The notes under the pieces were generated by a model, which saw only the letters and a program-made list of their open reading frames with translations, was not told the origin of the DNA and did no database searches. The translations under genes and the position numbers were made by a program. From Vibrio nereis NBRC 15637 (lineage in GTDB: Bacteria > Pseudomonadota > Gammaproteobacteria > Enterobacterales > Vibrionaceae), in assembly GCF_001591105.1 (NCBI RefSeq), contig NZ_BCUD01000020.1, positions 1 to 60,793 of the forward strand: a stretch of DNA of 60,793 nt, in the 5' to 3' direction. Positions 28,441 to 37,983 of this stretch are shown here, piece after piece (the stretch's first letter is position 1; each line of letters opens with the position of its first letter).

Positions 28441-30282
28441 CTAGCCCTCTAGCTTAGATTTATCTCGCACTGCACCTTTGTCAGCACTGGTGGCCATGCT
28501 CGCGTACGCTTTCAGAGCAAAAGAGACCTCACGTTGACGGTCGACAGGCTTCCAACCTAACTCATCTTGTTTGGCACGACGAGCGGCTAGCTCTGCTTCC
28601 GGTACATCGAGAGAGATCGATCGACTTGGAATATCGATCGTGATGATGTCGCCATCTTGAACCAGGCCGATGGTACCGCCACTGGCGGCTTCTGGAGACG
28701 CGTGACCAATCGATAACCCAGAAGTACCACCTGAGAAGCGGCCGTCAGTCAGTAGGGCGCAAGACTTGCCTAGTCCCATCGATTTTAGGTACGTGGTTGG
28801 GTACAACATTTCTTGCATACCCGGCCCACCTTTCGGTCCTTCATAGCGAATAACAACCACTTCGCCGGCTTTCACTTTGCCACCTAAGATACCTTCTACC
28901 GCGGTATCTTGGCTTTCAAAGACAATTGCTGGGCCTTGGAAGGTTAAGTTTTCTTCGTCGACACCTGCCGTTTTAACGATACAGCCATCCACAGCGATGT
29001 TGCCCGAAAGTACCGCTAGGCCACCTTCTTGGCTAAAGGCATGCTCTTGAGCGCGGATACAGCCTTCTTTACGATCATCATCAAGGCGATCCCAACGACA
29101 GTCCTGAGAGAAGGCTTTCGTGGTGCGGATGCCAGCAGGGCCTGCGCGGAAGAATTTTAGAACCTCTTCATCTTCTGTTTGCAAGATGTCGTATTGAGCA
29201 AGCTGCTCTTTCATCGACATACCCAGCACTGTGCGGGTATCGCCGTTGAGTAGGCCAGCGCGATCAAGTTCACCGAGGATCGCCATAACACCACCAGCTC
29301 GGTGTACGTCTTCCATGTGGTACTTTTGCGTTGACGGTGCCACTTTACATAGGTGTGGTACGCGGCGAGACATTTCGTCGATATCATTCATGTCGAAATC
29401 GATGTCACCTTCTTGTGCCGCGGCCAATAGGTGCAGAACCGTGTTACTTGACCCGCCCATGGCGATATCGAGAGCCATCGCATTTTCAAACGCGGCGCGG
29501 TTAGCAATGTTGCGTGGCAGAGCAGAGGCATCATCCTGTTGGTAGTAACGTTTGGTCAATTCAACCACACGCTTACCTGCATTGATGAATAGCTGCTCGC
29601 GGTCTGCGTGAGTGGCCAGCATCGAACCATTACCTGGTTGAGATAAACCCAGTGCTTCGGTTAGGCAGTTCATCGAGTTGGCGGTAAACATGCCTGAACA
29701 TGAACCACAAGTTGGACACGCTGAACGTTCAATTTGCTCACTCTGCTCATCTGATACGGTGGGATCGGCTCCTTGAATCATCGCATCCACAAGGTCGAGT
29801 TTGATCAGTTGTTCCGAAAGCTTGGTTTTACCCGCTTCCATTGGGCCACCAGAAACAAAAATAACCGGAATGTTGAGGCGCATCGCGGCCATCATCATTC
29901 CCGGGGTGATTTTGTCACAGTTAGAGATACACACCATCGCGTCCGCACAGTGAGCATTAACCATGTATTCGACCGAGTCTGCGATTAGCTCACGCGAAGG
30001 CAGTGAGTAAAGCATACCGCCATGGCCCATCGCGATACCGTCATCGACGGCAATGGTGTTGAACTCTTTGGCAATACCACCCGCTTTTTCAATTTCTCCC
30101 GCTACCAACTGGCCCATATCTTTTAGGTGTACGTGGCCCGGAACAAACTGGGTAAATGAGTTCACTACTGCAATGATGGGTTTACCGAAATCTTCATCTT
30201 TTACGCCAGTTGCGCGCCATAAGGCACGAGCACCTGCCATGTTGCGTCCGTGAGTGGTGGTTGCTGATCTGTATTTTGGCAT
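28441..30282 (-). CDS. ilvD: Dihydroxy-acid dehydratase
   Basis: A 613-residue iron-sulfur dehydratase for both valine and isoleucine pathways. Motifs: [18 protein letters not shown] with the cluster Cys, and [18 protein letters not shown]. Opens [20 protein letters not shown] and is full length. It sits between ilvE and ilvA. Confidence 0.98.
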   Translation of the reverse strand: MPKYRSATTTHGRNMAGARALWRATGVKDEDFGKPIIAVVNSFTQFVPGHVHLKDMGQLVAGEIEKAGGIAKEFNTIAVDDGIAMGHGGMLYSLPSRELIADSVEYMVNAHCADAMVCISNCDKITPGMMMAAMRLNIPVIFVSGGPMEAGKTKLSEQLIKLDLVDAMIQGADPTVSDEQSEQIERSACPTCGSCSGMFTANSMNCLTEALGLSQPGNGSMLATHADREQLFINAGKRVVELTKRYYQQDDASALPRNIANRAAFENAMALDIAMGGSSNTVLHLLAAAQEGDIDFDMNDIDEMSRRVPHLCKVAPSTQKYHMEDVHRAGGVMAILGELDRAGLLNGDTRTVLGMSMKEQLAQYDILQTEDEEVLKFFRAGPAGIRTTKAFSQDCRWDRLDDDRKEGCIRAQEHAFSQEGGLAVLSGNIAVDGCIVKTAGVDEENLTFQGPAIVFESQDTAVEGILGGKVKAGEVVVIRYEGPKGGPGMQEMLYPTTYLKSMGLGKSCALLTDGRFSGGTSGLSIGHASPEAASGGTIGLVQDGDIITIDIPSRSISLDVPEAELAARRAKQDELGWKPVDRQREVSFALKAYASMATSADKGAVRDKSKLEG

Positions 30283-30294
30283 TGTGCTACATCC

Positions 30295-31236
30295 TTATTC
30301 TGCATCTTGTGGGTAAACGTAATCCAACCAGCCCCACTTATCTTCCGTGGTGCCGTTGAATAGACCAAAGTACGCTTCTTGTAGCTCTTTGGTGATTGGG
30401 CCGCGTTTACCGCTGCCAACTTCAATCTGATCGATAGTGGCGACTGGAACGACTTCTGCCGCTGTCCCCGTCATAAAGACTTCGTCGGCTAAGTACAGCG
30501 CTTCACGAGCGATGTTTGCTTCACGAACTTCGTAGCCTTTGTCACGTGCTAGCGTCATGATCGAATCACGTGTAATGCCCGGTAAGATTGCGCTGGTCGC
30601 TGGTGGCGTGGTGATCACGCCATTTTTGATCACGAAGATGTTTTCACCCGCACCTTCAGATAGGTAGCCGTCCACACTGAGCGCGATACCTTCGTCATAG
30701 CCGTGGCGACGAGCTTCACCGCCAACGAGTAGAGAAGATAGGTAGTTACCACCCGCTTTAGCAGCGGTTGGGATCGTGTTTGGTGCCGCACGGTTCCAGC
30801 TAGAAACCATGGCGCTAACGCCTTGCTCAAGTGCCTCTTCGCCAAGGTAAGAACCCCACGGGAAGGCAGCAATAATAAGATCCATTTCGGTCCCCACTGG
30901 CGGGCACACACCCAGACCGACGTTACCCACAAAACCCAGTGGGCGAATGTACGCGCTGTCGAGTTTATTTTGACGGATAGTTTCGCGCGTGGCTTCCATG
31001 ATTTCGTCGATGGAGTACGGGATCGGGAAACGGTAAATCTTCGCTGAATCTTTAAGACGCTGTGCGTGCTCATGGTGACGGAAGACAATTGGACCTTTTG
31101 GTGTGTTGTAGCAGCGCACGCCCTCAAACACGGATGTACCGTAATGCATTGCGTGGGTCAGTACGTGAACGTTCGCGTCTGCCCATGGAACCATTTCACC
31201 GTTAAACCAAATGTAATCTGCAGTTTTTGTAGCCAT
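30295..31236 (-). CDS. ilvE: Branched-chain amino-acid aminotransferase
   Basis: A 313-residue fold-IV PLP aminotransferase. I chose the ATG at 31236 (MATKTADYIWFNGEMVPW), which has AAGGAAGG a few bases upstream; the open frame begins seven codons earlier. PLP lysine is in TAAKAGGNYLSSLLVG, and YLSEGAGENIFVIKNG is the second signature. It starts 11 nt after the ilvM stop. Confidence 0.97.
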   Translation of the reverse strand: MATKTADYIWFNGEMVPWADANVHVLTHAMHYGTSVFEGVRCYNTPKGPIVFRHHEHAQRLKDSAKIYRFPIPYSIDEIMEATRETIRQNKLDSAYIRPLGFVGNVGLGVCPPVGTEMDLIIAAFPWGSYLGEEALEQGVSAMVSSWNRAAPNTIPTAAKAGGNYLSSLLVGGEARRHGYDEGIALSVDGYLSEGAGENIFVIKNGVITTPPATSAILPGITRDSIMTLARDKGYEVREANIAREALYLADEVFMTGTAAEVVPVATIDQIEVGSGKRGPITKELQEAYFGLFNGTTEDKWGWLDYVYPQDAE

Positions 31237-31247
31237 TGTTGCCTTCC

Positions 31248-31532
31248 TTATGCACAAATCTTTTGTTGTAAGTTGTTATTTGGTAATTCGTCGTTCGCGA
31301 TTTGCGTCACCTCGACAGTGCGAACATCCCAGAGTTTCTCTATCTGATTAGTAATGAAAGAGATAGGACGATCACTATCTACGATAATTTCTACACTCGC
31401 TACTTTGCTGGCATGATTTTGTGTTGCCGCTACCTGTTTGATGATAAATCCACGGTGGCGCACGACTCGAAGAACACGTTCCAAAAGAACGGGTTTATCA
31501 TCCGCTTTGATGTCTAATAGGTATCTTTCCAT
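31248..31532 (-). CDS. ilvM: Acetolactate synthase 2 small subunit (ACT domain)
   Basis: 94 residues from the ATG at 31532 (MERYLLDIKADDKPVLLERV). This regulatory subunit activates IlvG. It has one ACT-type fold (about 4-75). The start overlaps nothing but lies 1 nt from the ilvG stop (TAA 31534-31536), with GGAG within ilvG as its ribosome-binding site, giving coupled expression. A longer upstream frame is only ilvG in another frame. Confidence 0.93.
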   Translation of the reverse strand: MERYLLDIKADDKPVLLERVLRVVRHRGFIIKQVAATQNHASKVASVEIIVDSDRPISFITNQIEKLWDVRTVEVTQIANDELPNNNLQQKICA

Positions 31533-31533
31533 G

Positions 31534-33180
31534 TTACGTGTTCTCCAGCATGTCATTGTTTGAAGCACCTGGTGGTACTAGTGGCCAAACGTTCTCTTCT
31601 TCGTCGATCAGGACATGAAGCATGTATGACGTTTCACTCTCTAGCATCTCTTTTAATGCCGGCTCGACCTCTTCCTTCCTGGTGATGGTTTTACCTGGGA
31701 TATCAAACGCTTTTGCTAGCATGACGAAATCAGGGTTGTCATCAAGGATGGTTTCACTGTGGCGACCATCAAAAAAGAGTGACTGCCATTGGCGAACCAT
31801 GCCCAAACGTTGGTTATTCAGCAGCACGATTTTGACCGGAATTTGGCGACGTTTTAGTGTGCCTAGTTCTTGAACGTTCATCATGAATGAGCCATCCCCA
31901 GTAATAAGGATAGACTGGTCGCCTGGTCTTGCGACTGCTGCGCCCATTGCGGCTGGCAGACCAAAGCCCATAGTGCCAAGACCGGCTGAAGTGATGAAGT
32001 TTTGTGGGTCACGCGGCTGAATATGCTGGGCTGACCACATCTGGTGCTGACCCACGTCGGTCGAAACGATCGCGCTGTCTGGCATCATGTCGGACAGCTG
32101 TTTTAACAGCCCTGGCGCGTAGATAAGTTCACCTGGGTGATCGTATCGCCACTTAAAACCACTGCGCAGACTTTCACTGTGTTTCACCCAAGGAGTGATG
32201 TCTTGAGTCAGCTCTAGCTGAGCCAGGCTTTGTGGTATCTCGCCACGCACGGGAGCGTTGGCTTGACGAAGTTTGTGGATTTCTGCCGCATCGATATCGA
32301 TATGGATCACTTTCGCGTTAGGGGCAAAGGTATCCAATTTGCCAGTCACTCGGTCATCAAAGCGTGCGCCCACGGCAATTAACAGGTCACACTCTTGCAC
32401 CACTAAGTTTGCTGCCTTAGTCCCGTGCATCCCTAGCATGCCTAGGTAGTGCGGGTCATGGCGCTCGATAGTGCCCAACCCTTTCAATGTGCTCACCGAC
32501 GGCATAGGATTTAATCTTAGGAACTCACGCACTGCACCAGTGGCATGGCCTAACTGCACACCACCACCCACGTATAAAACAGGGCGAGAACTTTGTGATA
32601 GCAGCGCTTGCGCTTTCGTTATTGCTTCAGAGCTGGCAACGGGCATTGGCGGGGGAGTAAAAGGAGGAAGCACTTCAACAGGCGCTTGGGCGAGCTGTAC
32701 ATCTTTAGCGATATCAACGATAACTGGGCCAGGACGCCCCGTTTTTGCTACTTCGAACGCTTCGGCCATGGTTGGCGCGAGTTCATTGATATCGGTAACT
32801 AAGTAGCTGTGCTTGGTACAGGACAGAGACATGCCGATCACATCCATCTCCTGAAACGCATCGGTACCGATATGGGAACTGGCTACCTGACCGGTGATCG
32901 CCACGAGCGGGATCGAATCCATAAAGGCATCGGCTAAACCTGTCACTAGGTTAGTGGCTCCCGGTCCGGATGTGGCCATACATACGGCGACATCTTGGGT
33001 GGCTCGGGCCATGCCGATGGCTGCCATTGCTGCGCCCTGTTCGTGACGACACAGTATATGCTCAACACCGCCATCGTATAATGCGTCGTAGATTGGCATG
33101 ATTGCACCACCTGGGTAACCAAAAACGGTTTTGATACCTTGCTGCTGCAATGCGGCTACGACTAATTCTGCACCTGTCAT
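31534..33180 (-). CDS. ilvG: Acetolactate synthase 2 catalytic subunit
   Basis: A 548-residue TPP enzyme, first shared step to valine and isoleucine. The catalytic-Glu region is [16 protein letters not shown] and the TPP/Mg motif is [20 protein letters not shown]. Opens [20 protein letters not shown] with GGAGG 6 nt upstream. It is intact, unlike the frameshifted K-12 ilvG. A 22-codon upstream frame overlaps its start by 4 nt. Confidence 0.97.
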   Translation of the reverse strand: MTGAELVVAALQQQGIKTVFGYPGGAIMPIYDALYDGGVEHILCRHEQGAAMAAIGMARATQDVAVCMATSGPGATNLVTGLADAFMDSIPLVAITGQVASSHIGTDAFQEMDVIGMSLSCTKHSYLVTDINELAPTMAEAFEVAKTGRPGPVIVDIAKDVQLAQAPVEVLPPFTPPPMPVASSEAITKAQALLSQSSRPVLYVGGGVQLGHATGAVREFLRLNPMPSVSTLKGLGTIERHDPHYLGMLGMHGTKAANLVVQECDLLIAVGARFDDRVTGKLDTFAPNAKVIHIDIDAAEIHKLRQANAPVRGEIPQSLAQLELTQDITPWVKHSESLRSGFKWRYDHPGELIYAPGLLKQLSDMMPDSAIVSTDVGQHQMWSAQHIQPRDPQNFITSAGLGTMGFGLPAAMGAAVARPGDQSILITGDGSFMMNVQELGTLKRRQIPVKIVLLNNQRLGMVRQWQSLFFDGRHSETILDDNPDFVMLAKAFDIPGKTITRKEEVEPALKEMLESETSYMLHVLIDEEENVWPLVPPGASNNDMLENT

Positions 33181-33245
33181 CGTAAGCCTCCCTGTGTATC
33201 GCTCGTGCGACTTTTATTTGCTTTGCACTTCATGTGCGCTCCCAT
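33177..33245 (-). CDS. Candidate 22-codon upstream frame overlapping ilvG
   Basis: ATG at 33245 opens [20 protein letters not shown] and ends LR with a TGA that overlaps the ilvG ATG by 4 nt. A second in-frame ATG at codon 5 has GGGAG 5 nt upstream. The peptide has no branched-chain run, so it is not an attenuator; translational coupling is the best idea. It could be chance. Confidence 0.3.
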   Translation of the reverse strand: MGAHMKCKANKSRTSDTQGGLR

Positions 33246-33323
33246 TCTTCCTGTCAATTCTGACCTTTGAACGACTTTGGTCAGGATGAACCGTGTTTTT
33301 TAATTTTTCGGCTTCTAAGTTGC

Positions 33324-33359
33324 AAAAAACCCCCGGACTTTTCAGTGCGGGGGTTTTTT
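33324..33359 (-). terminator. ilv attenuator terminator
   Basis: On the minus strand AAAAAACCCCCG, loop, CGGGGGTTTTTT. The 5' arm (CCCCCGC) can instead pair with GCGGGGG in the leader gene (33395-33401), so it is the 3:4 hairpin of a classical attenuator. Confidence 0.93.
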
Positions 33360-33370
33360 AGAATTTGTGG

Positions 33371-33460
33371 TTATCTTTCGCCCACCAGCCCCCGCGTGGA
33401 ATCAATAAGGACCACGATAATCAGGGTAATCAGTGCGTTAGTGCGGGCGGTAAAGTTCAT
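33371..33460 (-). CDS. ilvL: ilv leader peptide IlvL
   Basis: A 29-residue leader peptide, minus strand from ATG 33460: MNFTARTNALITLIIVVLID and then STRGLVGER. It has a dense run of Leu, Ile and Val codons (LITLIIVVLI), so ribosome stalling would report branched-chain aminoacyl-tRNA supply. It ends 12 nt before the terminator. The leader region holds GCGGGGG, which can pair with the terminator 5' arm as antiterminator. It is too short for a 60-residue cut-off. Confidence 0.93.
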   Translation of the reverse strand: MNFTARTNALITLIIVVLIDSTRGLVGER

Positions 33461-33643
33461 CTTTCTAAATCTAATGTTGTGTTTAGGCAATATGGTACGA
33501 ATTTGTTTGCGTCTCTAGTGGTATCACACCTATCCGTTAAATGACAAGCAAAAACTCATACTTTTTTCACATTTTATCAGCAACTGTTCAGGCTATATAA
33601 CAAGCATGGTGATGATTTATACAGCTTATCAAGGAGATAAATA
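33461..33643. promoter_or_regulatory. Intergenic region between ilvL and comM
   Basis: Divergent promoter region. On the minus strand TTGTCA (33542-33547) with GATAC-type -10 sequences 15 bp on is a possible ilv promoter, but it is not near-consensus. On the plus strand there is no clear promoter for comM. No gene was seen. Confidence 0.4.
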
Positions 33644-33679
33644 GTGGATGGTAATAAAGTAGGCAAACTATGGGATTAG
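33644..33679 (+). other. Candidate 11-codon upstream frame overlapping comM
   Basis: A GTG at 33644 opens MDGNKVGKLWD and stops at 33679, overlapping the comM ATG (33670) by 10 nt. AAGGAG at 33631-33636 lies 7 nt from the GTG, a better ribosome-binding site than the one in front of comM. It suggests a coupled or regulated start. Confidence 0.4.
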
Positions 33680-35193
33680 CTATTATCCATAGTCGTGCTT
33701 CCGTGGGTGTCGAAGCGCCGAATGTGACGGTCGAAGTACACATCAGTAATGGTATGCCGGGATTTACTTTGGTGGGGCTGCCTGAGACCACGGTAAAAGA
33801 GTCACGCGATCGGGTGCGCAGTGCGATCATTAATTCGCGCTTTGAGTTTCCGGCCAAACGGATCACGGTCAATTTGGCACCAGCGGATCTCCCCAAAGAG
33901 GGTGGGCGATTCGATTTGCCTATCGCATTGGGAATATTGGCCGCCTCTGAACAGATACCGATGACAGAACTCAATAACAAAGAATTTCTTGGTGAGTTGG
34001 CACTTTCCGGAGAGCTGCGTTCCGTCAAAGGGGTGTTGCCCGCTGCGCTTGCCGCCAATCGGGCCGAGCGCTGTTTGGTGGTACCGCAGCAAAATGGTGA
34101 CCAAGCCGCACTGGTGGGTAAGCACACTCATAAGTCGGCGCAAAGCTTATTGGAAGTGTGTGCCGATCTTTGTGGTCAACAATCTTTAAGCCTTTATCAA
34201 ACCAATAATAGTGTCCGACATGTGTCGAGCGGGCGAGATCTGCAAGATATTATTGGCCAACAACAGGGAAAACGCGCACTAGAGATTGCTGCGGCGGGCA
34301 ATCACAATTTACTTTTTCTTGGTCCTCCCGGCACAGGCAAAACTATGCTGGCATCTCGGCTGTGTGACTTACTGCCGGAAATGAACGACGAGGAAGCGAT
34401 GGAAACCGCATCGGTGGCTTCACTCACGCAGCAAGAAATTAATATCCACAACTGGAAGCAGCGACCGTTTAGATCGCCGCACCATTCTAGCTCGATGGCC
34501 GCGCTGGTGGGTGGGGGAAGCATTCCGCGTCCGGGTGAAATCTCGCTCGCCCACAATGGCCTACTGTTTCTCGATGAAATGCCCGAGTTTGAGAGAAAAG
34601 TGCTCGATTCTCTACGTGAGCCGCTGGAGTCGGGCGAAATCATTATTTCTCGAGCGCAAGGCAAAACTCGATTTCCCGCCCGATTTCAACTGGTGGGGGC
34701 GCTGAACCCAAGCCCAACCGGTTACTATGAAGGCAACCAATCGCGCGTCAATCCGCAGTCGATCTTGCGTTATCTCAGTCGTCTGTCAGGTCCGTTGCTT
34801 GACCGCTTTGATATGTCGATTGAAATACCCTCACTGCCCAAAGGCACTTTGGCCGAGGGGGGAGAGCGAGGCGAGCCCACATCGGTGGTCCGGGAGCGCG
34901 TGCTGGAAGCTCGGGAGCGAATGCAGCACCGAGCAAGCAAATCAAACGCATTGCTCGGTAGCCGTGAGATCGAACAATTCTGCCCGTTGGATAAGAAGGA
35001 CGCCCAGTTTTTAGAAAGCGCGTTGCACCGTTTAGGGTTATCGATTCGTGCTTATCACCGCATCATTAAAGTCGCGCGTACCATCGCTGACTTGGAAGGG
35101 AAGGTGGATATCGAACGCGCACATCTGGCCGAGGCACTTGGCTACCGTGCGATGGATCGTTTACTCAAGCAGTTGACAGCACAAGCGGTGTAA
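33670..35193 (+). CDS. comM: ComM/YifB-family AAA+ ATPase
   Basis: A 507-residue Mg-chelatase-like helicase. In V. cholerae ComM promotes branch migration during natural transformation. It opens MGLAIIHSRASVGVEAPNVT; N-terminal Lon-like domain (about 1-175: LPETTVKESRDRVRSAIINS), then AAA+ with Walker A GPPGTGKTML (about 218-227), FRSPHHSSS and the Walker B-like LFLDEMPEFERK. Full length. It is divergent from ilvL-ilvG, and the gene after it is of another type. Confidence 0.95.
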   Translation: MGLAIIHSRASVGVEAPNVTVEVHISNGMPGFTLVGLPETTVKESRDRVRSAIINSRFEFPAKRITVNLAPADLPKEGGRFDLPIALGILAASEQIPMTELNNKEFLGELALSGELRSVKGVLPAALAANRAERCLVVPQQNGDQAALVGKHTHKSAQSLLEVCADLCGQQSLSLYQTNNSVRHVSSGRDLQDIIGQQQGKRALEIAAAGNHNLLFLGPPGTGKTMLASRLCDLLPEMNDEEAMETASVASLTQQEINIHNWKQRPFRSPHHSSSMAALVGGGSIPRPGEISLAHNGLLFLDEMPEFERKVLDSLREPLESGEIIISRAQGKTRFPARFQLVGALNPSPTGYYEGNQSRVNPQSILRYLSRLSGPLLDRFDMSIEIPSLPKGTLAEGGERGEPTSVVRERVLEARERMQHRASKSNALLGSREIEQFCPLDKKDAQFLESALHRLGLSIRAYHRIIKVARTIADLEGKVDIERAHLAEALGYRAMDRLLKQLTAQAV

Positions 35194-35326
35194 CAGAACA
35201 AACTCCTTGGTATCTGGTTCAACCGCAGTTAAATCTGCTAATTGTTGTTTTGGTTGGCGTAAACGTTTCCGTGTTCATTTAATGCAACGTTATTATGTTT
35301 TTCGTTGCTTTTATTAGAACAAAGCG

Positions 35327-35409
35327 TTGGTTATATAGCATTAGTTCCAGTGTGGTAATTATGATTTAATCAATTGGCTACATAAGCAAATGGAATGATA
35401 TATAACCAA
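35327..35409. repeat. Long separated inverted repeat upstream of the DUF3100 gene
   Basis: TTGGTTATATAGCATT (35327-35342) and AATGATATATAACCAA (35394-35409) are inverted copies with one mismatch in 16, centres 67 bp apart. The right copy ends 14 nt before the ATG and next to its AAGGAAG. Flanking CCA/TGG also matches. It could be a two-site operator, for the LysR-type regulator downstream or CysB-like protein, or an mRNA stem near the start. Confidence 0.65.
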
Positions 35410-35423
35410 CAAGGAAGCGAAAT

Positions 35424-36266
35424 ATGAACAGCTTGAAAGGCCAGTTAGAGAGCTGGCGACTTCACCTCTTGGTGATCGCTATCGCGGTGATAGCCGAGCT
35501 TATCGGGGTCATCAAAGTGCCGTTAGGCAGCAGCAGTATGGTACTGCTTCCACTTTTCTACGCATTTATCATCGGGCTGATTTTTAACCCCAATGTAGTC
35601 GGCGCCGCTAAACGGGTGCTGAGCTCGAAACAGGCTGAAAAAGCCACGCCAATCATCATTATTTCCGTTCTTCCTTTCTTGGCGAAATTCGGCACGCTTA
35701 TCGGTCCTTCTCTGAATAAAATCTTGGCGATTGGTCCTGCAATGATCTTTCAGGAACTCGGAAACCTCGGCACCATCTTGATCGCCATGCCTGTTGCGAT
35801 ACTGCTGTTGAAAATGGGTCGCGAGTCGATTGGTGCGTGTTTCTCTATTGCACGTGAGCCGAATATCGCTCTGATCTCAGACAAGTATGGCTTGAAGAGC
35901 CCTGAAGGGATCGGCGTTATGGGTGTGTACGTCATGGGCACCATGTTCGGTACGCTGTATTTTGCGATTTTGGCCTCTTTACTGGCGTCGACAGAATGGT
36001 TTGACGTACGCGCATTGGCGATGGCTTGTGGTGTGGGCAGTGGCAGTATGACCGCCGCGTGTTCGGCTGCGCTGGGTGAGAGCGTACCAGCGATGAAAGA
36101 GGAAATTCTCGCATTAGCTGGCGCGAGTAACTTGTTAACCAACGCGACGGGTCTGTTTGTTGGGCTATTTATCGCCTTACCTTTGACCGAAAAACTCTAC
36201 CGCTTACTGGCGGGCAATAAGACGGAGCAACAAGCACAGCAGCCAGGGAGTGATCTAAATGTCTAA
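35424..36266 (+). CDS. DUF3100-family membrane protein
   Basis: A 280-residue protein with about eight or nine hydrophobic segments (LLVIAIAVIAELIGVI, LLPLFYAFIIGLIFN, LGTILIAMPVAILLL, MGVYVMGTMFGTLYFAIL and others), recognised as DUF3100. The repeat-like segment GSGSMTAACSAALGESVPAM may line a transport path. Good AAGGAAG before the ATG. Its stop overlaps the next gene's start by 8 nt, so the two are made together. The role is unknown, but the neighbour M20 amidohydrolase suggests uptake of a small acylated or peptide-like compound. Confidence 0.75.
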   Translation: MNSLKGQLESWRLHLLVIAIAVIAELIGVIKVPLGSSSMVLLPLFYAFIIGLIFNPNVVGAAKRVLSSKQAEKATPIIIISVLPFLAKFGTLIGPSLNKILAIGPAMIFQELGNLGTILIAMPVAILLLKMGRESIGACFSIAREPNIALISDKYGLKSPEGIGVMGVYVMGTMFGTLYFAILASLLASTEWFDVRALAMACGVGSGSMTAACSAALGESVPAMKEEILALAGASNLLTNATGLFVGLFIALPLTEKLYRLLAGNKTEQQAQQPGSDLNV

Positions 36267-36729
36267 TGCAGCAACGAAAAAGAATGTAAATGCCAATATC
36301 AACCTGATCGATTACGCAATGGTGCTAGCGATTGTGTGTGTTGTCGCGCTGATCAGTAACTGGACTGGTACCGGTGTGACGCCACTTTCCGCCCTGCCGG
36401 GTATGGCGATCATTTTTGCCATGGTGATGGTAGGGCTGGTGCTCGCGAAAGTGATGCCGTTTTATCTACCATCGGTGGCCTGGTTGTCGCTGGTGAGTGT
36501 GTTACTGACTATTCCGGCGTCGCCATTGGCTGAGCCGATTTTAGGCTATGTCAAAGAGATTAACTTTTTGAGCCTAGTAACACCGGTGCTTGCTTACGCG
36601 GGGCTGGCGATCAGCAAACAAGAAGTCACGACCTTCAAATCGGCCGGTGGCAAGATTGTACTGATTGCTACGCTAGTGTTTACCGGAACGTATATTGGTT
36701 CGGTATTGGTTGCTAACGCGCTGTTGTAA
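36259..36729 (+). CDS. Small membrane partner of the DUF3100 protein, 156 residues
   Basis: Hydrophobic throughout, about five helices (YAMVLAIVCVVALISNW, GMAIIFAMVMVGLVLAKV, SVAWLSLVSVLLTIPAS, LVTPVLAYAGLAI, IVLIATLVFTGTYIGSVLV). It overlaps the DUF3100 gene by 8 nt and reads as a second half of one transporter. No family name is recalled. Inference only from context and topology. Confidence 0.65.
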   Translation: MSNAATKKNVNANINLIDYAMVLAIVCVVALISNWTGTGVTPLSALPGMAIIFAMVMVGLVLAKVMPFYLPSVAWLSLVSVLLTIPASPLAEPILGYVKEINFLSLVTPVLAYAGLAISKQEVTTFKSAGGKIVLIATLVFTGTYIGSVLVANALL

Positions 36730-36789
36730 GCGCGTTGATCCAGTGCTGGCTAAAGTGAATCAAAACAATAAAACAGCTAGAAAAAGGTT

Positions 36790-37962
36790 ATGACAGAATA
36801 CATCAAACATCACTCCGAAGAGCATGCTCAGCTCGTACAATGGCGACGTGATATCCATGCCCACCCTGAAACCGCTTATGAGGAGTTTCGGACCTCGGAA
36901 ATCGTCGCTGATATTCTCACCAGTTTAGGTTTAGAGGTGCATCGTGGCCTAGGGGGGACCGGGGTGGTTGCCACCTTACACGGCAGTTTAGGCGCGGGTG
37001 AAAGCATCGGCCTACGCGCCGATATGGACGCGCTTCACCTTGATGAGCTGAACACTTTTGCGCACTGCTCTACCCACCAAGGAAAAATGCACGCGTGTGG
37101 CCACGACGGCCACACCACCATGCTACTGGGCGCCGCGGTAATGTTGGCGAAAAACCCCCAGTTTAAAGGGACGGTACATTTTATTTTCCAACCCGCAGAA
37201 GAGAATGAAGCTGGCGCAAAAGCGATGATTGAAGACGGTCTGTTTGAACGTTTTCCGGTTAAAGAAGTGTACGGTCTGCACAACTGGCCAGCGTTACCTG
37301 CTGGTGAAGCGGCGGTGCATGATGGTGCGGTGATGGCCGCGTTTGACACTTTTGATATCAAAATCGTCGGCGCGGGTGGACACGGCGCAATGCCACACGA
37401 CACCATCGACCCCGTCTATACCGCCAGTTTGATCATCAATGCGTTACAAAGCGTGATTAGCCGTAATCTCGACCCACAAAAGTCTGGGGTGATCAGCGTA
37501 ACGCAAATCAACGGCGGCCATGCTTACAACGTAATCCCTGAAGAAGTGGTATTCTCAGGCACAACTCGCTCGTTTTGTCCTCAGGTCCGTGACTTGATCG
37601 AATCGCGAATGAAGGAGATGGTGACCAACATTGCGCATGCACAAGGATGCAAAGCGGAAATTGTCTATACTCGACGCTATCCCGCGACGATCAACACGCC
37701 AGAGGAAGCGGCTAAATGTCGTTCCGTGTTGGAACAAATGCCGGAGATCTCGCGCTTACACCTTAACCCGCCAGCAAGTATGGGTGGGGAAGACTTTGCC
37801 TTTATGCTGGAGCAACGCCCGGGTGCGTATATCTGGCTGGGTAACGGTAGCCAAGAGCATACCCACAACCTGCATAGCCCGAACTATGACTTCAATGACG
37901 ATGTTTTGCCAATAGGCGCAAACTTCTGGGTAAGACTCGTACAGCATTTACTGGCGAAATAA
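36790..37962 (+). CDS. M20D-family amidohydrolase
   Basis: A 390-residue zinc amidohydrolase or carboxypeptidase of the hippurate hydrolase/AbgA/IAA-amino-acid hydrolase group. Metal-site motifs: RADMDALHLDE (76-86), HACGHDGH (101-108, Cys103 and His105), FQPAEENEAGAK (Glu137/138), GLHNWP (His164). It would split an N-acyl amino acid or small peptide in the cytoplasm. It follows the two membrane-protein genes by 60 nt. The natural substrate cannot be told from sequence. Confidence 0.88.
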   Translation: MTEYIKHHSEEHAQLVQWRRDIHAHPETAYEEFRTSEIVADILTSLGLEVHRGLGGTGVVATLHGSLGAGESIGLRADMDALHLDELNTFAHCSTHQGKMHACGHDGHTTMLLGAAVMLAKNPQFKGTVHFIFQPAEENEAGAKAMIEDGLFERFPVKEVYGLHNWPALPAGEAAVHDGAVMAAFDTFDIKIVGAGGHGAMPHDTIDPVYTASLIINALQSVISRNLDPQKSGVISVTQINGGHAYNVIPEEVVFSGTTRSFCPQVRDLIESRMKEMVTNIAHAQGCKAEIVYTRRYPATINTPEEAAKCRSVLEQMPEISRLHLNPPASMGGEDFAFMLEQRPGAYIWLGNGSQEHTHNLHSPNYDFNDDVLPIGANFWVRLVQHLLAK

Positions 37963-37983
37963 CGGAGTAGCAGTACCAGACCG

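Noticed and set aside
31534..33180. Frameshift in ilvG as in E. coli K-12
   Set aside because: The frame is intact for 548 codons with all TPP motifs.
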